Positions 7,869 to 17,934 of a stretch of DNA of 64,000 bases are shown here, piece by piece; the stretch's first letter is position 1; every line of letters begins with the position of its first letter. Source of the DNA: Nisaea sp. (lineage in GTDB: Bacteria > Pseudomonadota > Alphaproteobacteria > Thalassobaculales > Thalassobaculaceae); assembly GCF_017640745.1 (NCBI RefSeq), contig NZ_JAEPQA010000002.1, positions 186,001 to 250,000 on the forward strand, written 5' to 3'. Position numbers and translations under genes: made by a program. The notes beneath the pieces were generated by a model. It saw only the letters and a list, made by a program, of their open reading frames with translations. It ran no database searches and was not told the origin of the DNA.

Positions 7869-9185
7869 CTAACGCCGCGCCGGACCTATCTCGATCCGCT
7901 CCAACGCATAGTCCGTTTGCGGGGTCAGCCGCAAGGTACCGCCGAGGCGTTCTTTCGTCTCCTCCAGCGCTTTCGCACCGGGGCCGGCGAGCCAGTCGGC
8001 GATATCGGGGGCGCAGATCATTTCGGGATGCGCAATCCCGCCGGTTTCGGTGAGCAGCCGGCGCAGCGCCGCGAGCGCAACGGTCGCTGCGCGCGGATGC
8101 TGTTCGACGGGGCGAAGATAGTCCTCCGCGAGGCTGCGGCCCGCACGCTGCACGGTGATTTCGAGCACCCCACTCCGCGTCCAGCCGAGTACCTGGGGCG
8201 GCTGTTCGTTGTCGCCGCCGCCGAGCGGCCATCCCGCGAAGGCGGTCTGCATCGCGTCCGCGACGCGCTCCCTGTCGGATTTCTGGGAGAGGCGCGGAAA
8301 ATCGACCAGGACGAGACCGGAGAGCCGGCGGCGGCGGATTTCCGCGGCGATGTCGGGCGCCATCTCCTCGAACAGCTGTGCCCAGCCGTTCGGCGCGCGT
8401 CCCGCGGCCGCGACATCCACGTCGATGGCGACCAGTGCTTCCGTTTCGTCGAAGGTCAGCGCGGTACCGTTCGCGAGCTGCAGACGCCGGGCGAGGGCCC
8501 GGTCGATCTGCCCGTCCACGTCGTCGTCGGCGAACCCGGCGCCGTTGCTGCTCTCTTCAACCGCAGCGCTCGGGAAAAGCGCACGGGCCACATCTTCGGC
8601 AGTTGGAGCCGGGCGGATCGTCTTCGGGCCGTCTCCGGCCACGATCGCGTCCTCGACCGCTTTCCATTCCTTCAGCAGCGTGGCCAAGTCGGAAAGCAGC
8701 TGGATCTTTTCCGCATCCGTCGCGGTTTCATGCACCAGCAAACCGATTTTCTCGGGGCGCCCAGGTTCCAGCATCTCCTTCAGCGCATCGCGCTTGCCCT
8801 TGGCCTTGATCGCACCGGCGATGGAGAGATCGGTTTCCGTCGGCCGCAGGCTCATGTAACGGCCGCCGAGAACGACCTGCCGGGAGGCCTGCGCCTGTTT
8901 GCGGCCCGCGGCGTCGGCGGTAATGGTCACTGCGACCAGCGCACCCTCGGCGGGCGCCTTGCGCTTGCCGAGATTGAGAAAGGCCTCGCCATGTCCGATA
9001 TCGAGGAAAGCCGCGTTCAGTTCCGGCCTGACGGCGGTCACGCGTGCCAGCACGATCTCTCCGACGCGGCGCGGCGGGGTGCCGGCGCGCTCGAGCCAGA
9101 GATCGGTCAGGCGTCCGCCGGAGAGACCAGCGATCCGGGTCTCTCCCGGGGATCTGTCGATGATCAGGCGGTCCGGATCACGCAT
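7869..9185 (-). CDS. Rne/Rng-family ribonuclease (short, RNase G-like)
   Basis: From the ATG at 9185 the protein has 438 residues. It carries an N-terminal S1-like segment (VGEIVLARVTAVRPELNAAFLDIG, then GEAFLNLGKRKAP) and the RNase E/G catalytic core, including TFDETEALVAIDVDV (the acidic DVD metal-binding region) and LVLVDFPRLS. The second catalytic Asp motif thus appears as VDFPRL rather than the usual IDFIDM. It lacks the long C-terminal degradosome scaffold of RNase E and is shorter than most RNase G. Its position between maf and yacG is the typical alphaproteobacterial location for this paralogue, distinct from the main RNase E. Its start overlaps the maf stop by 8 bp. An alternative ATG lies 12 bp upstream. 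Confidence 0.85.
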   Translation of the reverse strand: MRDPDRLIIDRSPGETRIAGLSGGRLTDLWLERAGTPPRRVGEIVLARVTAVRPELNAAFLDIGHGEAFLNLGKRKAPAEGALVAVTITADAAGRKQAQASRQVVLGGRYMSLRPTETDLSIAGAIKAKGKRDALKEMLEPGRPEKIGLLVHETATDAEKIQLLSDLATLLKEWKAVEDAIVAGDGPKTIRPAPTAEDVARALFPSAAVEESSNGAGFADDDVDGQIDRALARRLQLANGTALTFDETEALVAIDVDVAAAGRAPNGWAQLFEEMAPDIAAEIRRRRLSGLVLVDFPRLSQKSDRERVADAMQTAFAGWPLGGGDNEQPPQVLGWTRSGVLEITVQRAGRSLAEDYLRPVEQHPRAATVALAALRRLLTETGGIAHPEMICAPDIADWLAGPGAKALEETKERLGGTLRLTPQTDYALERIEIGPARR

Positions 9186-9798
9186 CGTCCTCACCATAGC
9201 GGAAACCGCATCCGGCGAGGAGGGCATGGGTCTCGTAGAGATCGAGCCCGACGACATTGGAGTGGGAACCGGAGAGGAAACGAATGAAGATCGCCGCCAG
9301 ACCTTGGATTGCATAGCCGCCGGCCTTGCCGTCCCACTCGCCGGAGGCGATGTAGGTCCCGATCTCTTCCTGCGTCAGTCGCTTGAAGGTCACGACGGTC
9401 TCGGAAATCCGGCTGCGGGTATAGCCTCCGGGCCCGATCAGCCGGATTGCGCCGATCACCCGGTGACGCCGCCCGGAGAGATGTTTCAGGCAGGCGCGCG
9501 CCTGCTGCTCGCTCTCAGCCTTGGGCAGGATGCGGCGTCCGCTCGCGACGACGGTATCGGCGGCCAGAACCCAGGCATCCGGATGTTCCTGCGCAACCGC
9601 ATGCGCCTTTTCCCAGGCGACGCGCTCGGCATAAGCGTCCGGCAATTCGCCCTTTTTCGGGGTCTCGTCGATATCGGCGGGGCTCACATGGTCGGGTTTC
9701 AGCCCGATCCGGCCGAGCAGGTCGAGCCTGCGCGGCGAGGCCGAGGCCAAAACGAAATGCGCGCCGGAAGGGGCGCGCAATCGTAGGGGGCCAGACAT
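9178..9798 (-). CDS. maf: Maf-family nucleoside triphosphate pyrophosphatase
   Basis: Starting at the ATG at 9798 (MSGPLRLRAP), the protein has 206 residues, normal for Maf. It hydrolyses non-canonical or pyrimidine nucleoside triphosphates to monophosphates, a house-cleaning role. Motifs are FVLASASPRRLDLL (phosphate loop), the ETPKKGELPDAYAERVAWEKA region, WVLAADTVV with the catalytic Asp, and GYAIQGLAAIFI. It lies 19 bp after infA and overlaps the start of the RNase gene, so infA-maf-rng-yacG are probably co-transcribed. Confidence 0.93.
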   Translation of the reverse strand: MSGPLRLRAPSGAHFVLASASPRRLDLLGRIGLKPDHVSPADIDETPKKGELPDAYAERVAWEKAHAVAQEHPDAWVLAADTVVASGRRILPKAESEQQARACLKHLSGRRHRVIGAIRLIGPGGYTRSRISETVVTFKRLTQEEIGTYIASGEWDGKAGGYAIQGLAAIFIRFLSGSHSNVVGLDLYETHALLAGCGFRYGEDDA

Positions 9799-9817
9799 GG
9801 CCTTCACCTCGGAAGAG

Positions 9818-10036
9818 TTATTTGAAGCGGAAGGTAATACGACCCTTGGTCAGATCGTACGGGGTCATTTCCACGTTCACCCGGTCGCCCGCGAGCACGC
9901 GGATCCGGTTCTTGCGCATCTTGCCGCTGGTATGGGCGAGCACTTCGTGGTCATTGTCCAGCTTCACCCGGAACATCGCGTTCGGAAGCAGTTCCGACAC
10001 GGTCCCGGAGAATTCGATAACGTCTTCTTTGGCCAT
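9818..10036 (-). CDS. infA: Translation initiation factor IF-1
   Basis: This is a 72-residue S1/OB-fold protein with the highly conserved IF-1 sequence: [20 protein letters not shown], the [20 protein letters not shown] strand region, and the C-terminal [12 protein letters not shown]. It occupies the ribosomal A site during initiation. The start is the ATG at 10036 behind AGGAGT. It stands 98 bp downstream of the phosphatase gene and so may have its own promoter. Confidence 0.98.
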   Translation of the reverse strand: MAKEDVIEFSGTVSELLPNAMFRVKLDNDHEVLAHTSGKMRKNRIRVLAGDRVNVEMTPYDLTKGRITFRFK

Positions 10037-10134
10037 TCCTACTCCTTACAGGTCTGCGAAGATCGCGCAAATAAGTGCTCCGGGAGGTCTCCCGGGTCAA
10101 GGTCTTTTCTCCTCATGGCAGAACTGCAAAGCGT

Positions 10135-10635
10135 TCAGCCGGGCGTTCCGTTTTGCTTCATCAGGGCGGAAAATCTTTGTTTTATCCGCCGCATCAGTTC
10201 GTCCCGCACCTGCCTGTAGGCATCGAGGCGGATCTCGCGCGAGCCTTCGATGATGGTGGCGTCCAGCATCGGCCAGTACTCGATATCGCAGGCCATGGTC
10301 CGGGTCATCTCGATCGCGCGGTGCTGCGCCTCCGGCGAGAGCGATATGATGACGTCGAAGAAATCGTCCTCCATCTGCTCGAAGCTCTTCGGTGCGTGGC
10401 GTGAGATGTCGATGCCGATCTCGTTCAGCACTTCGACGGCGAAAGGATCGAGATCGCCGTTTCGGACGCCGCAGGAATCCACATAGGCCTTCATTCCGAT
10501 CAGGTGCTTCATGATCGCCTCCGCCATCGGCGAGCGCACCGCGTTCTGGGTGCAGGCGAAGAGGATGGCGCTCGGCTCCCGGATAGGTTCGCCGAGCGGC
10601 GACTGCAGGTCAGGGGGCGTGACGCGATCCGTCAT
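10135..10635 (-). CDS. Low-molecular-weight protein-tyrosine-phosphatase family protein
   Basis: The protein has 166 residues. The P-loop CTQNAVRS (Cys28, Arg34) fits the CX5R signature of LMW phosphatases and the related arsenate reductases, and SPMAEAIMKHL follows as in that family. Typical LMW-PTPs have CxGNxCRSP; here the second conserved Cys is Val, so thioredoxin-type arsenate reduction is less likely. DPFAVEVLNEIGIDISRHAPKSF matches the substrate-side loop. It lies 7 bp downstream of the UPF0262 gene, an association conserved in alphaproteobacteria. The true substrate is unknown. Confidence 0.85.
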   Translation of the reverse strand: MTDRVTPPDLQSPLGEPIREPSAILFACTQNAVRSPMAEAIMKHLIGMKAYVDSCGVRNGDLDPFAVEVLNEIGIDISRHAPKSFEQMEDDFFDVIISLSPEAQHRAIEMTRTMACDIEYWPMLDATIIEGSREIRLDAYRQVRDELMRRIKQRFSALMKQNGTPG

Positions 10636-10642
10636 GGTCCGC

Positions 10643-11167
10643 CTAGCCCCGGATATGCAGGACGCAGATGAGGGTAAAGAGGCGGCGGGCGGTGTCGAAA
10701 TCGATATCCACCTTGCCGGCGAGGCGCTCCTTCAGAAGCGTCGAACCCTCGTTGTGCAGCCCGCGCCGGCCCATGTCGATGGCCTCGATCTGCGACGGGT
10801 TCAGGTGTTTGATGGCGTCGTAATAGCTCTCGCAGATCTTGAAATAGTCCCGCACGACACGGCGGAACGGGGTCATGGCGAGCCAGATTTGGTAATTGCC
10901 GCCACGCTCCGGGTCGGAGATATCGAAGAGCAGCCGGTTTTCCTCGATCCGGAGCTTCAGCTCGTAGGGACCGCCATCCTCGTCGCCCGCGGGGGCGAAG
11001 GAGTTTTCTTCCAGCAGATCGTAGATCGCGACCGCGCGTTCGTGCTCGACCTCGGGGCTGCGGCGGACGACGGTGTGTTCGTCGAGTTCAATCTTGGAGA
11101 TCCGCGCGTTGGCGCGGCCCTCCTCGTCGTCATCCTCGATCGGGCCGTCGCCGAAATCGCGCACCAT
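10643..11167 (-). CDS. UPF0262 family protein
   Basis: The protein has 174 residues from the ATG at 11167 ([10 protein letters not shown]). It belongs to the uncharacterised alphaproteobacterial UPF0262 family; recognisable stretches are [11 protein letters not shown], the FDISD segment, [19 protein letters not shown] and the C-terminal [11 protein letters not shown]. There are no signal peptide or membrane segments, so it is probably cytoplasmic. It is always seen near hisD and the LMW phosphatase, as here (13 bp after hisD, 7 bp before the phosphatase). No function is established. Confidence 0.88.
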   Translation of the reverse strand: MVRDFGDGPIEDDDEEGRANARISKIELDEHTVVRRSPEVEHERAVAIYDLLEENSFAPAGDEDGGPYELKLRIEENRLLFDISDPERGGNYQIWLAMTPFRRVVRDYFKICESYYDAIKHLNPSQIEAIDMGRRGLHNEGSTLLKERLAGKVDIDFDTARRLFTLICVLHIRG

Positions 11168-11180
11168 GCTCCCCTCCCGC

Positions 11181-12482
11181 CTATTCGGCGGCCGCTCCGA
11201 GGCGGATGGCGACCGAGCGGGCATGGGCGCCGAGTCCTTCCGCTTCCGCAAGCGTCACCGCAGCGGGGCCGATGGCTGCAAGGCTTGCCTCGTCGCATTT
11301 CACCCAGGTGGTGCGTTTGAGGAAATCGAGCACGCCGAGCCCGGAGGAGAAGCGCGCGGTGCGCGCCGTCGGCAGCACGTGGTTCGGCCCGGCGACATAG
11401 TCGCCGATCGCTTCCGGCGTGTGCCGGCCGAGGAAGATCGCGCCGGCATGACGGATCCTGGCCGCCAGCGCGTCCGGATCGTCGACGGCAAGTTCAAGAT
11501 GCTCCGGCGCCAGCCGGTCGACCAGGGCAGGGGCATCGGCGAGACTGTCGACGACGATGACCGCGCCGTGATTGTTCCAGCTCGCGCCGGCGATGTTCGC
11601 CCGCGGCAGGGTGGCGAGATGATCGGCGACCGCCGCCTCGACCTTGCCCGCGAAGTCCGCGTCGTCGGTGATCAGGATCGCCTGAGCGACCTCGTCGTGC
11701 TCGGCCTGCGAGAGCAGGTCGATGGCGATCCAGGAGGGATCGTTGTTACCGTCGGCGACCACGAGGATTTCGGACGGGCCGGCGATCGAGTCGATCCCGA
11801 CCTTTCCGAAGACCCGCCGCTTGGCGGCGGCGACATAGGCGTTGCCCGGGCCGATGATCTTGTCCACCGGACGGATCGTCTCGGTGCCGTAGGCGAGCGC
11901 GGCGACGGCCTGCGCGCCGCCGACCCGGTAGATCTCGGTGATCCCCGCGATCTCGGCGGCGGCGAGCACCAGCGGGTTGATCTCGTTGCCCGGTGTCGGC
12001 ACCACCATGACCCGTCGCTCGACCCCGGCGACGCGCGCCGGAATGGCGTTCATCAGCACAGAGCTCGGATAGGCGGCCTTGCCGCCCGGGACATAGAGCC
12101 CGACGGCGTCGACCGGCGAGTGCCGGAGCCCGAGCCCGACGCCGTCCGCGTCGGTGAAGTCGATGGAGGAGGGGACCTGCGTCCGGTGGAAGGCCTCGAT
12201 CCGCGCGGCGGCCGTCTCCAGCGCTGCGAGGGTTTCGGGCGAGCAGGCGGAACGCGCTGCCGCGATTTCTTCCGCCGAGATCGCGATCCCGGTTTCCGCG
12301 AGATCGATATTGTCGAATTTCCGGCTGAGCTCGATCAGCGCCGCGTCGCCGCGCGATATCACGTCGGCGATGATGCCGGCGACGGTGTCGCTGACATCGC
12401 TGTCGGTCTCGCGCTTGGAATTGACCAGCGCCTCGAACTCTTTCTCGAACCCCGGCGCTCCGGCTGTCAGCTTACGCGGCAA
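11181..12482 (-). CDS. hisD: Histidinol dehydrogenase
   Basis: HisD oxidises histidinol to histidine in two NAD-dependent steps, using zinc. The protein has 433 residues, the normal length. Signatures are [54 protein letters not shown], the zinc-site stretch [14 protein letters not shown], and [20 protein letters not shown]. The first residues (MPRKLTAG) match other HisD starts and are encoded from a TTG at 12482. That start overlaps the last 11 bases of hisG, so translation is probably coupled to hisG. Confidence 0.97.
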   Translation of the reverse strand: MPRKLTAGAPGFEKEFEALVNSKRETDSDVSDTVAGIIADVISRGDAALIELSRKFDNIDLAETGIAISAEEIAAARSACSPETLAALETAAARIEAFHRTQVPSSIDFTDADGVGLGLRHSPVDAVGLYVPGGKAAYPSSVLMNAIPARVAGVERRVMVVPTPGNEINPLVLAAAEIAGITEIYRVGGAQAVAALAYGTETIRPVDKIIGPGNAYVAAAKRRVFGKVGIDSIAGPSEILVVADGNNDPSWIAIDLLSQAEHDEVAQAILITDDADFAGKVEAAVADHLATLPRANIAGASWNNHGAVIVVDSLADAPALVDRLAPEHLELAVDDPDALAARIRHAGAIFLGRHTPEAIGDYVAGPNHVLPTARTARFSSGLGVLDFLKRTTWVKCDEASLAAIGPAAVTLAEAEGLGAHARSVAIRLGAAAE

Positions 12483-13134
12483 GGGCGGCCTCCCCGATCC
12501 GGTCGATCAGGTTCTTCACCGGGCCCGGCCGGGTCTTCATGGCGGCGCGGTTGACCGCGAGACGGGAACTGACGGCGGCGATCTGCTCGACCTCGACAAG
12601 GCCGTTCGCCTTCAGCGTCGAGCCGGTCTCGACCAGATCGACGATGCGGCGGCAGAGGCCGAGGCCGGGTGCGAGCTCAAGGGCGCCGTTCAGCTTGATG
12701 CATTCCGCCTGCACGCCGCGCGCGGCGAAGTGCCGCCGGGTGACGTTCGGATACTTCGTCGCGATCCGGAGATGGCTCCAGTGCTGCGGGTTTTCCTTGG
12801 CGGCGAGCTCCGCCGGCTCGGCGACCGCGAGGCGGCAATGCCCGACATTGAGGTCTACCGGGGCGTAGATCTCCGGGTGGTCGAATTCCATCAGCACGTC
12901 GCTGCCGGCGATCGCGAGATGGGCGGCGCCGAAGGCGAGGAAGGTCGCCGTGTCGAAACTGCGCACGCGGATGATCTCGAGATCCGCATCGTTGGTATGG
13001 AACTGCAGCCGTCGCGAGGACTCGTTGAAGAAGTCGTCTTCCGGCTGGATTCCTGCCCGTTCCAGTATGGGCGTGATCGCCTTCAGGATCCGGCCCTTCG
13101 GCAGGGCGAGGATCAATGGCTGGTTCGCGCTCAC
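12472..13134 (-). CDS. hisG: ATP phosphoribosyltransferase, short form
   Basis: HisG catalyses the first step of histidine synthesis, joining PRPP and ATP. It has 220 residues from a GTG at 13134, so it is the short form lacking the C-terminal regulatory domain of about 80 residues. Short HisG proteins need the HisRS-like subunit HisZ for activity; no hisZ lies in this window. Motifs include [16 protein letters not shown] at the start and [29 protein letters not shown] (the PRPP loop region). It overlaps hisD by 11 bp and lies 55 bp after the DUF2948 gene. Confidence 0.95.
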   Translation of the reverse strand: MSANQPLILALPKGRILKAITPILERAGIQPEDDFFNESSRRLQFHTNDADLEIIRVRSFDTATFLAFGAAHLAIAGSDVLMEFDHPEIYAPVDLNVGHCRLAVAEPAELAAKENPQHWSHLRIATKYPNVTRRHFAARGVQAECIKLNGALELAPGLGLCRRIVDLVETGSTLKANGLVEVEQIAAVSSRLAVNRAAMKTRPGPVKNLIDRIGEAALAA

Positions 13135-13189
13135 CGCGTTATCTCCTGTCTTTGTCCGCCTGCCGCGACTGTGCCCGGCGGCAGTCCGA

Positions 13190-13708
13190 TCAGGCGTCCG
13201 AGGCCTTGTCCGCCGCTGCCGGTTCCGTGTCCTCTTCGGGATGGGACGGCGTGAAGACGGTCGGCCATGGCTCGCCGAGGTCCTCGATATGGCACAGGAT
13301 GCGGTCGACTGCGAGTCGAATGGTCACGTTGTCGGCGAAGGCGATGTCGATCTGCCCGTCCGAGGGGTGCACGGTCAGCAGGTTGAGGATCCGCTCCCGC
13401 TTGCCGCGGTCGAAGCCGTGGGTCTGGACCTTGGTCACGCCGTCGAAGCGGATGCCGCAATGGACCCGCTCCGCATAGAGCGTGTCGCCCTCGGCGGGAA
13501 CGGTGCCCGCTTCCGGCGCGGTCTCCCAGCGAAAGCGCTGCACGAGCATGACAAAGCGGCCATCCTCCGCTTCGTAGGTCATGCCGGAGACCGGGAGCAG
13601 GGCGTCCTGCAGGAAGGCGGCCACGACGGCCAGATCCTCGGCGTCCTCGGCCCTGACCCGGAACGGACGGTCGCCCGCCTGCAGTAGGGATACGTCTCGC
13701 GAAACCAT
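13190..13708 (-). CDS. DUF2948 family protein
   Basis: The protein has 172 residues from the ATG at 13708; a GTG at 13720, directly after the murA stop, would add four residues. It matches DUF2948, an alphaproteobacterial family of unknown function found between murA and hisG. Visible stretches are [40 protein letters not shown] and [21 protein letters not shown] near the end of the domain. There is no signal peptide or membrane segment. The fixed neighbourhood is all that can be said about its role. Confidence 0.85.
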   Translation of the reverse strand: MVSRDVSLLQAGDRPFRVRAEDAEDLAVVAAFLQDALLPVSGMTYEAEDGRFVMLVQRFRWETAPEAGTVPAEGDTLYAERVHCGIRFDGVTKVQTHGFDRGKRERILNLLTVHPSDGQIDIAFADNVTIRLAVDRILCHIEDLGEPWPTVFTPSHPEEDTEPAAADKASDA

Positions 13709-13720
13709 GGCCCCCGCCAC

Positions 13721-15022
13721 TCAGACTGTCACTTCCTCGCTGGCCTCGGCCGCGACACGCTTGATGTCGGCGCCGCAGGCGCGCAGCTTCTCGACCAGAT
13801 TCTCATAGCCGCGGTCGAGATGATAGATGCGGTTCACTTCGGTGACCCCGTCCGCCGCAAGGCCGGCGAGCACCAGGCTGACCGAGGCCCGGAGATCGGT
13901 CGCCATGACCGGCGCACCGATCAGCCGGTCCGTGCCGCGGATCAGCGCCGAGGCGTGATGCACGTTGATGTTCGCGCCCATGCGGCTCAGTTCCGGCACA
14001 TGCATGAAGCGGTTCTCGAAGATCGTCTCGGTGACCATGGAGGCGCCCCGGGCGACGCACATCAGGGTCATGAACTGGGCCTGAAGGTCGGTCGGGAAAC
14101 CGGGGAAGGGCTCGGTCATGACATCGACGCCGCGCAGCTTGCCGCGCTCGGCGGAAACCCGGATCGAGCGGTCGCCCTCCTCGATCTTCACGCCTGCCTC
14201 GCGCAGGATCTCGAAGACGTTGTCCAGCAGGCCCGGCCGGGTGCCGGTCAGCTCGACATCACCGCCGGTGATGGCGGCCGCCATGGCATAGGTGCCGGTC
14301 TCGATCCGGTCCGCCACCACCTTGTGAATGGCGCCGCCGAGCCTCTCCTTGCCCTGGATGTGGATGGTGTCGGTGCCGTGTCCCTCGATTTCCGCGCCCA
14401 TGGCGATGAGGCATTCGGCGAGATCGGTGATCTCCGGCTCCCGCGCCGCGTTGACCAGCACGGTCTCGCCGTCGGCGAGGCTGGCCGCCATCATCAGGTT
14501 CTCGGTCGCGCCGACGGAGACCAGCGGAAAGACCACGCGCCCGCCATGCAGCCGGCCCGATGGCACCTCTGCCTTCACATATCCGCCCTCGAGCGCGACC
14601 TCGGCGCCGAGTTCGGCCAGGCCCTTCAGGTGCAGGTCGACCGGACGGTTGCCGATGGCGCAGCCTCCGGGCAGCGACACCGTCGCCTCGCCGCAGCGCG
14701 CGAGCAGCGGGCCGAGCACCAGCACGGAAGCGCGCATCTTGCGCACCAGGTCGTAGGGCGCGGTCGTGCTCTCGATGGTCGCTGCGTGGAAATCGACGGT
14801 CTGGCCGCCGCCGGCCTCGTCCTGGGTCCTGCGCTTGACGCCGTGCTGGTCGAGCAGGGCCGCCATGGAGCGGATGTCGGCGAGCTTCGGCATGTTGGTC
14901 AAAGTGACCGGCTGGTCGGTCAGCAATGTCGCGGCCATCAGCGGCAAGGCTGCGTTCTTCGCCCCGCTGATCGGAATCTTTCCCTTGAGCGGAGTGCCGC
15001 CGCGAATCACCAACTTGTCCAT
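13721..15022 (-). CDS. murA: UDP-N-acetylglucosamine 1-carboxyvinyltransferase
   Basis: MurA transfers enolpyruvate from PEP to UDP-GlcNAc, the committed step of peptidoglycan synthesis. From the ATG at 15022 ([10 protein letters not shown]) it has 433 residues; the upstream in-frame extension does not resemble MurA. Lys23 in [10 protein letters not shown] and the active-site Cys121 in [14 protein letters not shown] are present, so the enzyme has the fosfomycin-reactive cysteine. The DPRTAS-equivalent [10 protein letters not shown] and the C-terminal [17 protein letters not shown] complete the match. It is the first large gene of the minus-strand block. Confidence 0.97.
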   Translation of the reverse strand: MDKLVIRGGTPLKGKIPISGAKNAALPLMAATLLTDQPVTLTNMPKLADIRSMAALLDQHGVKRRTQDEAGGGQTVDFHAATIESTTAPYDLVRKMRASVLVLGPLLARCGEATVSLPGGCAIGNRPVDLHLKGLAELGAEVALEGGYVKAEVPSGRLHGGRVVFPLVSVGATENLMMAASLADGETVLVNAAREPEITDLAECLIAMGAEIEGHGTDTIHIQGKERLGGAIHKVVADRIETGTYAMAAAITGGDVELTGTRPGLLDNVFEILREAGVKIEEGDRSIRVSAERGKLRGVDVMTEPFPGFPTDLQAQFMTLMCVARGASMVTETIFENRFMHVPELSRMGANINVHHASALIRGTDRLIGAPVMATDLRASVSLVLAGLAADGVTEVNRIYHLDRGYENLVEKLRACGADIKRVAAEASEEVTV

Positions 15023-15183
15023 AAAGGTCCCCAATTCATGAAAGAGCCCGCGCCGCGCAGCGCCGAGCCCCACATATTTCTACCGCATCGCGATGAGGTC
15101 TCTCAACCCCGCGAACTGTCAGAATTTCCCGAGAATGCGGCAGGTTTTTGGCGTTGAGAGGCGGTTGTGCACTGCCGGGACGG

Positions 15184-15360
15184 TCACGAATCGCCGGGCG
15201 TGCTTTTCTTTAAGCTTTCCGCTGGCGCGTCGCTGCGCTGGCGCGACTGCGCCTTGCGGCGGTGCAGATTGGCGCGCAATGCCGCCGCCCGGCGCTCCGC
15301 GCGCAGTTCCGCCTCGCTCCTGGCGCCGCGGGAATCCGTTTCTTTCGGGGTTTTCGCCAT
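15184..15360 (-). CDS. Small conserved basic protein upstream of murA
   Basis: The product has 58 residues from the ATG at 15360 (MAKTPKETDS). It is rich in Arg, Lys, Ala and Glu, with the core AELRAERRAAALRANLHRRKA, which looks like one amphipathic basic helix. Similar tiny proteins precede murA in other alphaproteobacteria (from memory). There is no signal peptide, membrane segment or known domain. It sits about 160 bp upstream of murA on the same strand. A role in nucleic-acid binding is possible from composition only. Confidence 0.6.
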   Translation of the reverse strand: MAKTPKETDSRGARSEAELRAERRAAALRANLHRRKAQSRQRSDAPAESLKKSTPGDS

Positions 15361-15491
15361 GGCCGGAGAGTGCCCGGAAGCGGGGTTCAAATCCAGTCAA
15401 GAAACGGGCTTGCACCTGGGGGGAGCCTATGGCATGTTCCGCGCGCTTCGCGAGGGGCCTCCCTCGCCGCCCGGCTTTATTGCCGAAAAAT

Positions 15492-15549
<58 letters not shown>

Positions 15550-15566
<17 letters not shown>

Positions 15567-17091
15567 TCTCCTTTTTCTCCCCAGATATGCCTGCTAACAT
15601 ACTGAATGGTAACGATTTTTTGGTGTTCAAACACCCGGTCGTCCGATCATAGGTTAGGAAATCCCCAAAAGCGAGTTTGAGAACAGCGCGCTTTTGCCTG
15701 AAAACGCCCGAGTTCCATAGCTTTTGAGGGTTCGCTAGGAACGTCAAAGCGTGTTCAAACACCTCGTCAAAGACGGCTTGGCTCGGTACGGGATTGGCGG
15801 CCCGTTCAAGCAGGAGGAGTTTCTCCTTCTCTAGGTTATCGATCTTGGCTTCGTAAGCCGACACGACTTTCGGGTGGCTGGCTTCGACAACAGCTTCGAC
15901 GAGTTTGTCTATCTTGCTATCGATTTCGCGGATCTGCGCGCGGACATGATCAACCTGATCCTCCGCCAATGCGGCGCGTTGGCCCCAGGCGTCCTTGAAC
16001 ATGGCCGTCGCGACACTGACGAGCCCCTTGGTTGGGCGCAGGCTTGAAAGCAACTCATCGAACGATCCTTCTAGTTTGGCGCGCGCGATGGATTTGCCGT
16101 AGTGATCGCATCCTTTTTTGCGGCAGCGGTAGTAAGCGTGGTGCCGAACTTTGCCTTTAGACCATCCTCCAGTAAGCGTCGTACCGCAGCCCGAGCAGAC
16201 CACCGCGCCTCTCAGCGGGAAGTCCTCGTGATTGTCAGTTCGTGTTGTGACGTAACCGGTTTCTTGCAAACGTTCCTGAATGCGCTGGTACGTCGCTAAA
16301 GAGATCAGTCCTTCATGTTGCCCCTCACGCAACGAGATGCCCCATTTGGGCGCACGCACATAACCGGCATAGATCGGCTTTCTCAGAAACACCGAGATTG
16401 TCATCGCACGGATTTCGCCTTTTGGCGTATCTTTCGGAAAGAGTGGCTGGCGCTCTAGATAGCGCTGGACTTCGGCTTGGGTGGACAGTCTGCCCGTTGC
16501 GAAGCCCTCAAGTGCATCTTGAACGATGGACGCGAGCGGTTCATCGCGCACGAGGACTTTCCCGCCATACTGGCCTTTCTCGTATTTGTAGCCGACAGGC
16601 GCGCGAAACACCCAAAAGCCTTGTTCCACGCGGGCTTTCATTTTTTGAAGAACCTGACGTGCATTTTGCTCGCGCTCTAATTGGCCCTGTGCGGCGAAGA
16701 CGGTCTCGACAAACTTGCCTTCCGGTGTGTCCTCGAAACGGAAGTTCAGGCACTCCACGCGGGCATTCCTGATCTGAAGCTCTCTGCGCAGGCGGAGATG
16801 GAACTCCGTGTCTCTCGCGAAGCGCTTCAGATCGTCAAAAATCACCACATAGTTCTTGCCGCGTTGGCGATCCAGATACCGCAGAAGGGAAACCATTCCG
16901 GCGCGTTTCAGGAAGTCGCCGCCGCCCGAAACGTCATCGGGGAACACGGCCTCGACATCGTAATTGTGTTCTTCCGCGAACTGTCGGCAGCGATACTCCT
17001 GCGACTCCAGACCAGACGCTTGGGCCGACTGCTTCTTGCTCGAAACCCGGCAATAAATGATTGCAGGTGTTGGTTTCGTGTTGGTGCTCAT
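15550..17091 (-). CDS. Large serine recombinase (element integrase)
   Basis: This 513-residue protein has the N-terminal catalytic fold of serine recombinases (IIYCRVSSKKQ, catalytic Ser17; VIFDDLKRFARD; the conserved arginines follow). It then has the Recombinase domain (PVGYKYEKGQYGGK, MTISVFLRKPIYAGYV), a zinc-ribbon with VCSGCGTTLTGG and the CRKKGC pair (about 300-330), and a coiled coil (about 375-430) typical of phage and element integrases. It should catalyse integration and excision without a replicative step. Its start overlaps the next small gene by 4 bp. Its stop codon and last few codons are read from tRNA-Thr sequence, so the chromosome-side junction may supply the end of the protein. 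This overlap is unusual for the family. Confidence 0.92.
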
Positions 17092-17444
17092 TTTGGAATC
17101 CTCTCCGCTGCTCGCGGGCGATCCCCGTGAGCTGCGTCTTTAAATTGCTTATCAAGAATTTTGCTCGCTAATTGTACGCTATCGCCCCCCAGAATTGGCG
17201 GATTTGCGAGCTGGATCGGGAGTTCTCCACAGGCGTTTTTCGCCTGTTGCGCCGGATGGACTTCGAAGCCCAGGGCGACGAACTCACAGATGATGTTCCA
17301 GAGCGTTTGCAGGAATTCGAGCTTCTGATCTTCGCTGAGATCGGTGTCGGCCAGATAGTGCGCATAGAGATCGTAATCGACCGTGATGACGCGCGTGGCT
17401 GTTTGGTTTTCAGAATTACCATTGTCTTTTGTCTGCCGCGTCAT
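17088..17444 (-). CDS. Conserved hypothetical partner of the serine recombinase
   Basis: The protein has 118 residues and overlaps the recombinase start as ATGA, so the two are translationally coupled. The central part, DYDLYAHYLADTDLSEDQ then FLQTLWNIICEFVALGF, is a helical segment that I recall in short proteins preceding serine recombinases in alphaproteobacterial elements. There is no signal peptide or catalytic motif. Position suggests it may be a recombination directionality factor or control protein, but this is inference from location alone. Confidence 0.7.
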   Translation of the reverse strand: MTRQTKDNGNSENQTATRVITVDYDLYAHYLADTDLSEDQKLEFLQTLWNIICEFVALGFEVHPAQQAKNACGELPIQLANPPILGGDSVQLASKILDKQFKDAAHGDRPRAAERIPK

Positions 17445-17577
17445 CGCTGCCTCCTTCTCTAATTCACCATTTTATCCCGCGCTCCTTTCCCTGTATTGCG
17501 ACAGAACAAATCAAGAACATTTCTATCTGAATACTTTCCGCAATACAAGAAAAATTGGAAAGAATCTTTCGCGGGGC

Positions 17578-17916
17578 CTACCTCTCGATTTCGCGTTTGG
17601 GAGTCCGATTTGTGCTGGTTTCCCGGCGCTCGCGGAAAGCTTCACGCGCGCTCTGATCGCGACCATCGCGGCTCAGTTCGTTCGTGCGCTCGTATGCCTT
17701 TCGCGCCAGTTCGGCGACCTTGAGTAGGTCTCCGGCAACGAAGCTGTTCGTGTCGCGATATTCGCCGTCACGGTCTTTGTAGGTCCGGGTGATCGTCGTC
17801 GCGTAGAACGGGCCGGTCTCTGACTCGTTGCGCCAGATCGAGGCTTTGAGGTTGGTATCGCGGATCACATCTGCGGGCTTGTTCGTCACGGTCGAATTAT
17901 CGTTATCGCGGTCCAT
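17578..17916 (-). CDS. Conserved hypothetical element protein
   Basis: The protein has 112 residues. Its core reads KPADVIRDTNLKASIWRNE, GPFYATTITRTYKDRDGEY and FVAGDLLKVAELARKAY, a small beta-rich fold followed by helices. I recall similar proteins on alphaproteobacterial plasmids and islands, but I know of no assigned function. The C-terminal 30 residues are Arg/Glu-rich and probably disordered. It follows the 100-residue gene by 18 bp and probably belongs to the coupling-protein operon. The 133 bp between it and the next gene downstream (17445-17577) is AT-rich and holds nothing recognised. Confidence 0.65.
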   Translation of the reverse strand: MDRDNDNSTVTNKPADVIRDTNLKASIWRNESETGPFYATTITRTYKDRDGEYRDTNSFVAGDLLKVAELARKAYERTNELSRDGRDQSAREAFRERRETSTNRTPKREIER

Positions 17917-17934
17917 GGCGGATCTCCTTTGCGG

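Noticed and set aside
13820-15157. Plus-strand open frame of 445 codons opposite murA
   Set aside because: It is a mirror of murA codons, rich in His/Asp/Arg, with no recognisable domain or ribosome site.
15622-15763. Two copies of GTGTTCAAACACC (about 15,624 and 15,751) resembling the T-loop of tRNA-Thr, considered as attachment sites
   Set aside because: Both fall in the recombinase coding frame, where the codons explain them, and no matching copy is placed at the right border.
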